Positions 6,454 through 7,688 of a stretch of 7,688 bases of DNA are shown here, one piece after another (within the stretch, counting starts at the first letter, position 1; each line of letters starts with the position of its first letter). Made by a program: the position numbers and the translations under genes. The stretch is from Anaerolineales bacterium UBA877. GTDB taxonomy: Bacteria > Chloroflexota > Anaerolineae > Anaerolineales > Villigracilaceae. The notes below the pieces were generated by a model. That model saw only the letters and a program-made list of their open reading frames with translations, had not been told where the DNA came from and did not search any database. Location: assembly GCA_002294405.1 (NCBI GenBank), contig DBFP01000046.1:17586-25273 (forward strand), in the 5' to 3' direction.

Positions 6454-6499
6454 GGAGAACATCGAACCCTTGATATCCAATCCCCGGAGATCAACCTTG
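6454..6499 (+). promoter_or_regulatory. Two tandem ribosome sites, each before an in-frame TTG
   Basis: GGAGAA (6454-6459) lies 10 nt before an in-frame TTG at 6470, and GGAGAT (6486-6491) puts its GGAGA 6 nt before a second in-frame TTG at 6497. Both TTGs are followed by AT, and the two blocks look like an imperfect repeat. The second has the better spacing and is taken as the transporter start. The first would add nine residues (beginning ISNPRRSTL after the initiator). The upstream stop in this frame is at 6449-6451. Confidence 0.55.
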
Positions 6500-7688
6500 A
6501 TCAATCACGTAACTTCCCGAAATAAAAGGCTGGCAACCACCTTCTCGTATTACGCGGCTTATATCATTCTCGGGGGAACGATGGCCATCGGCGGACCGGC
6601 ATTGCCCTGGCTGGGGCAGCACACCGGCAGCCGGATCGACCAGGTCAGCATCATTTTTGTGGCAACCTCGCTGGGTTACATGACCGGCTCCCTGTTCAGC
6701 GGGCGGGCATATGACCGTTTCCGGGGACACCGCCTCCAGGCCCTGTCCCTGCTGGTAATCTCCGTGAGCATGGCGCTTGCGCCGGTGATCCACTCTTTGT
6801 GGTTCCTGGGTACGGTACTCTTTTTACTGGGGACTTTCCAGGGAGCACTGGATGTTGGCTGCAACACCCTTTTAACCTGGACCCACGGGGAGAAGGTGGG
6901 ACCATTCATGAACGGCTTGCATTTTTTCTTCGGATTGGGCTCCTTCCTGGCTCCCCTGGTCTTTGCCCGGGTCGTCCTGGCCAGTAACGAAATACGGTGG
7001 GCTTATTGGTTCTATTCCCTGCTGGCACTGCCGATGGCAGCCTGGTTGTGGTTTCTGCCCAGCCCGGCGATACGCGGGAAAACCCCCGAAGCAACCGGAA
7101 GAGGATCGATCAATGGGCTGTTCGTGGTCATCGTACTATTTTTCGTGTTCAACGTCGGGTTGGAGCTTGGGTATGGAAACTGGATTTATTTATTTTCAAC
7201 CAGAATACACCTTGCCAGCACAACCGAAGCAGCCTACCTGACATCGGCATTCTGGGGTGCGTTCACGATCGGACGGCTGCTTGGGATAAGCACTTCGAAG
7301 CGCCTGCGACCACAGGCGATCCTGCTGGCTGACCTTGCCGGATCCCTGATTGCTCTGGCGGTCCTGATGACCTGGCCGGATTCACCCCTGGTGCTTTGGG
7401 CGGGCACAATCATTATGGGTCTTTCAATCGCCTCCGTCTTCGCCACCAGCATGGCTTTCGCTGAAAGACATGTGCACCTGACCGGAGTACTCGTGGGTTG
7501 GATCTTTGTGGGCAGCGGCGTTGGGGGGATGATCATCCCCTGGCTGTTGGGGCAGTTATTCGAACGCATCAGCCCGCGCATCACCATGCCGGTGCTGTTG
7601 GTCAACACGTTGATCGAATTTGGCCTGCTGGTGGTCATGCTGCTGTCAAGCAGGAAAAAAACGCTCCAGGAAAACTTCCGACCAAGTG
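6497..7688 (+). CDS. MFS transporter, FucP/MFSD4-like sugar permease (3' end beyond window)
   Basis: The frame is open to the right edge: 397 codons, no stop. I count twelve hydrophobic segments, beginning SYYAAYIILGG (17-27) and ending LLVNTLIEFGLLVVMLL, with a polar central loop (about 188-206) and a basic tail (RKK), so only the last few residues are probably missing. MFS motif A appears as GRAYDRFRGHR (69-79) between helices 2 and 3. GALDVGCNTLLTW (116-128), GPFMNGLHFFFGLGSFLAPL (135-154) and GLELGYGNWIY (221-231) are characteristic of the FucP / sodium-glucose MFSD4 type, so a sugar imported by proton or sodium symport is likely. The specific substrate is not deducible. The first ATG (6581) lies inside helix 1, so the TTG at 6497 with its GGAGA site is chosen. 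The gene follows the lipoprotein by 93 bp with no terminator seen, suggesting one transcript and import of what that enzyme releases (inference). Confidence 0.85.
   Translation, partial: MINHVTSRNKRLATTFSYYAAYIILGGTMAIGGPALPWLGQHTGSRIDQVSIIFVATSLGYMTGSLFSGRAYDRFRGHRLQALSLLVISVSMALAPVIHSLWFLGTVLFLLGTFQGALDVGCNTLLTWTHGEKVGPFMNGLHFFFGLGSFLAPLVFARVVLASNEIRWAYWFYSLLALPMAAWLWFLPSPAIRGKTPEATGRGSINGLFVVIVLFFVFNVGLELGYGNWIYLFSTRIHLASTTEAAYLTSAFWGAFTIGRLLGISTSKRLRPQAILLADLAGSLIALAVLMTWPDSPLVLWAGTIIMGLSIASVFATSMAFAERHVHLTGVLVGWIFVGSGVGGMIIPWLLGQLFERISPRITMPVLLVNTLIEFGLLVVMLLSSRKKTLQENFRPS

Overview
This window most likely comes from the chromosome of a member of the Chloroflexota, probably class Anaerolineae. 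That is an inference from three things: a large MalT-like (LAL) LuxR regulator, a small uncharacterised protein of a type I recall from that group, and a lipoprotein glycoside-hydrolase-like enzyme with a long Ser/Thr/Pro linker. There is no rRNA, tRNA, CRISPR array or recognisable transposase gene. Base composition looks moderate (mid-50s percent G+C by eye), and no stretch of coding sequence looks foreign to the rest.

Layout: on the minus strand, an 883-residue LAL/MalT-type regulator (3110 to 459) is followed by an 85-residue conserved-looking small protein (303 to 46). The 155-bp gap between them carries small dyads and a candidate promoter. A 415-bp intergenic region (3111-3525) then separates this leftward pair from three rightward genes. 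It is unusually rich in inverted repeats. It ends in a good-looking sigma70-type promoter with a perfect palindrome just upstream of its -35 box.

The rightward genes are a Gfo/Idh/MocA-family NAD(P)-dependent oxidoreductase (3526-4509), a lipoprotein resembling the GHL15 putative glycoside hydrolases (4715-6403), and a 12-helix major facilitator transporter of the FucP/MFSD4 type (TTG start at 6497, running off the right edge). The transporter has no ATG in its proper position and no stop in the window, so simple ORF calling misses it.

Taken together, the rightward genes could form a small carbohydrate-scavenging locus: a surface-anchored enzyme that releases a sugar, a permease that imports it, and a cytoplasmic sugar dehydrogenase/oxidoreductase that converts it. 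The divergent LAL regulator could be the sugar-responsive switch, as MalT is for maltodextrin genes in enterobacteria. This joint role is inferred from gene order and family membership only. The parts most likely to be undescribed are the small protein paired with the LAL regulator, the structured intergenic region, and the beta-rich insertion in the barrel of the lipoprotein.
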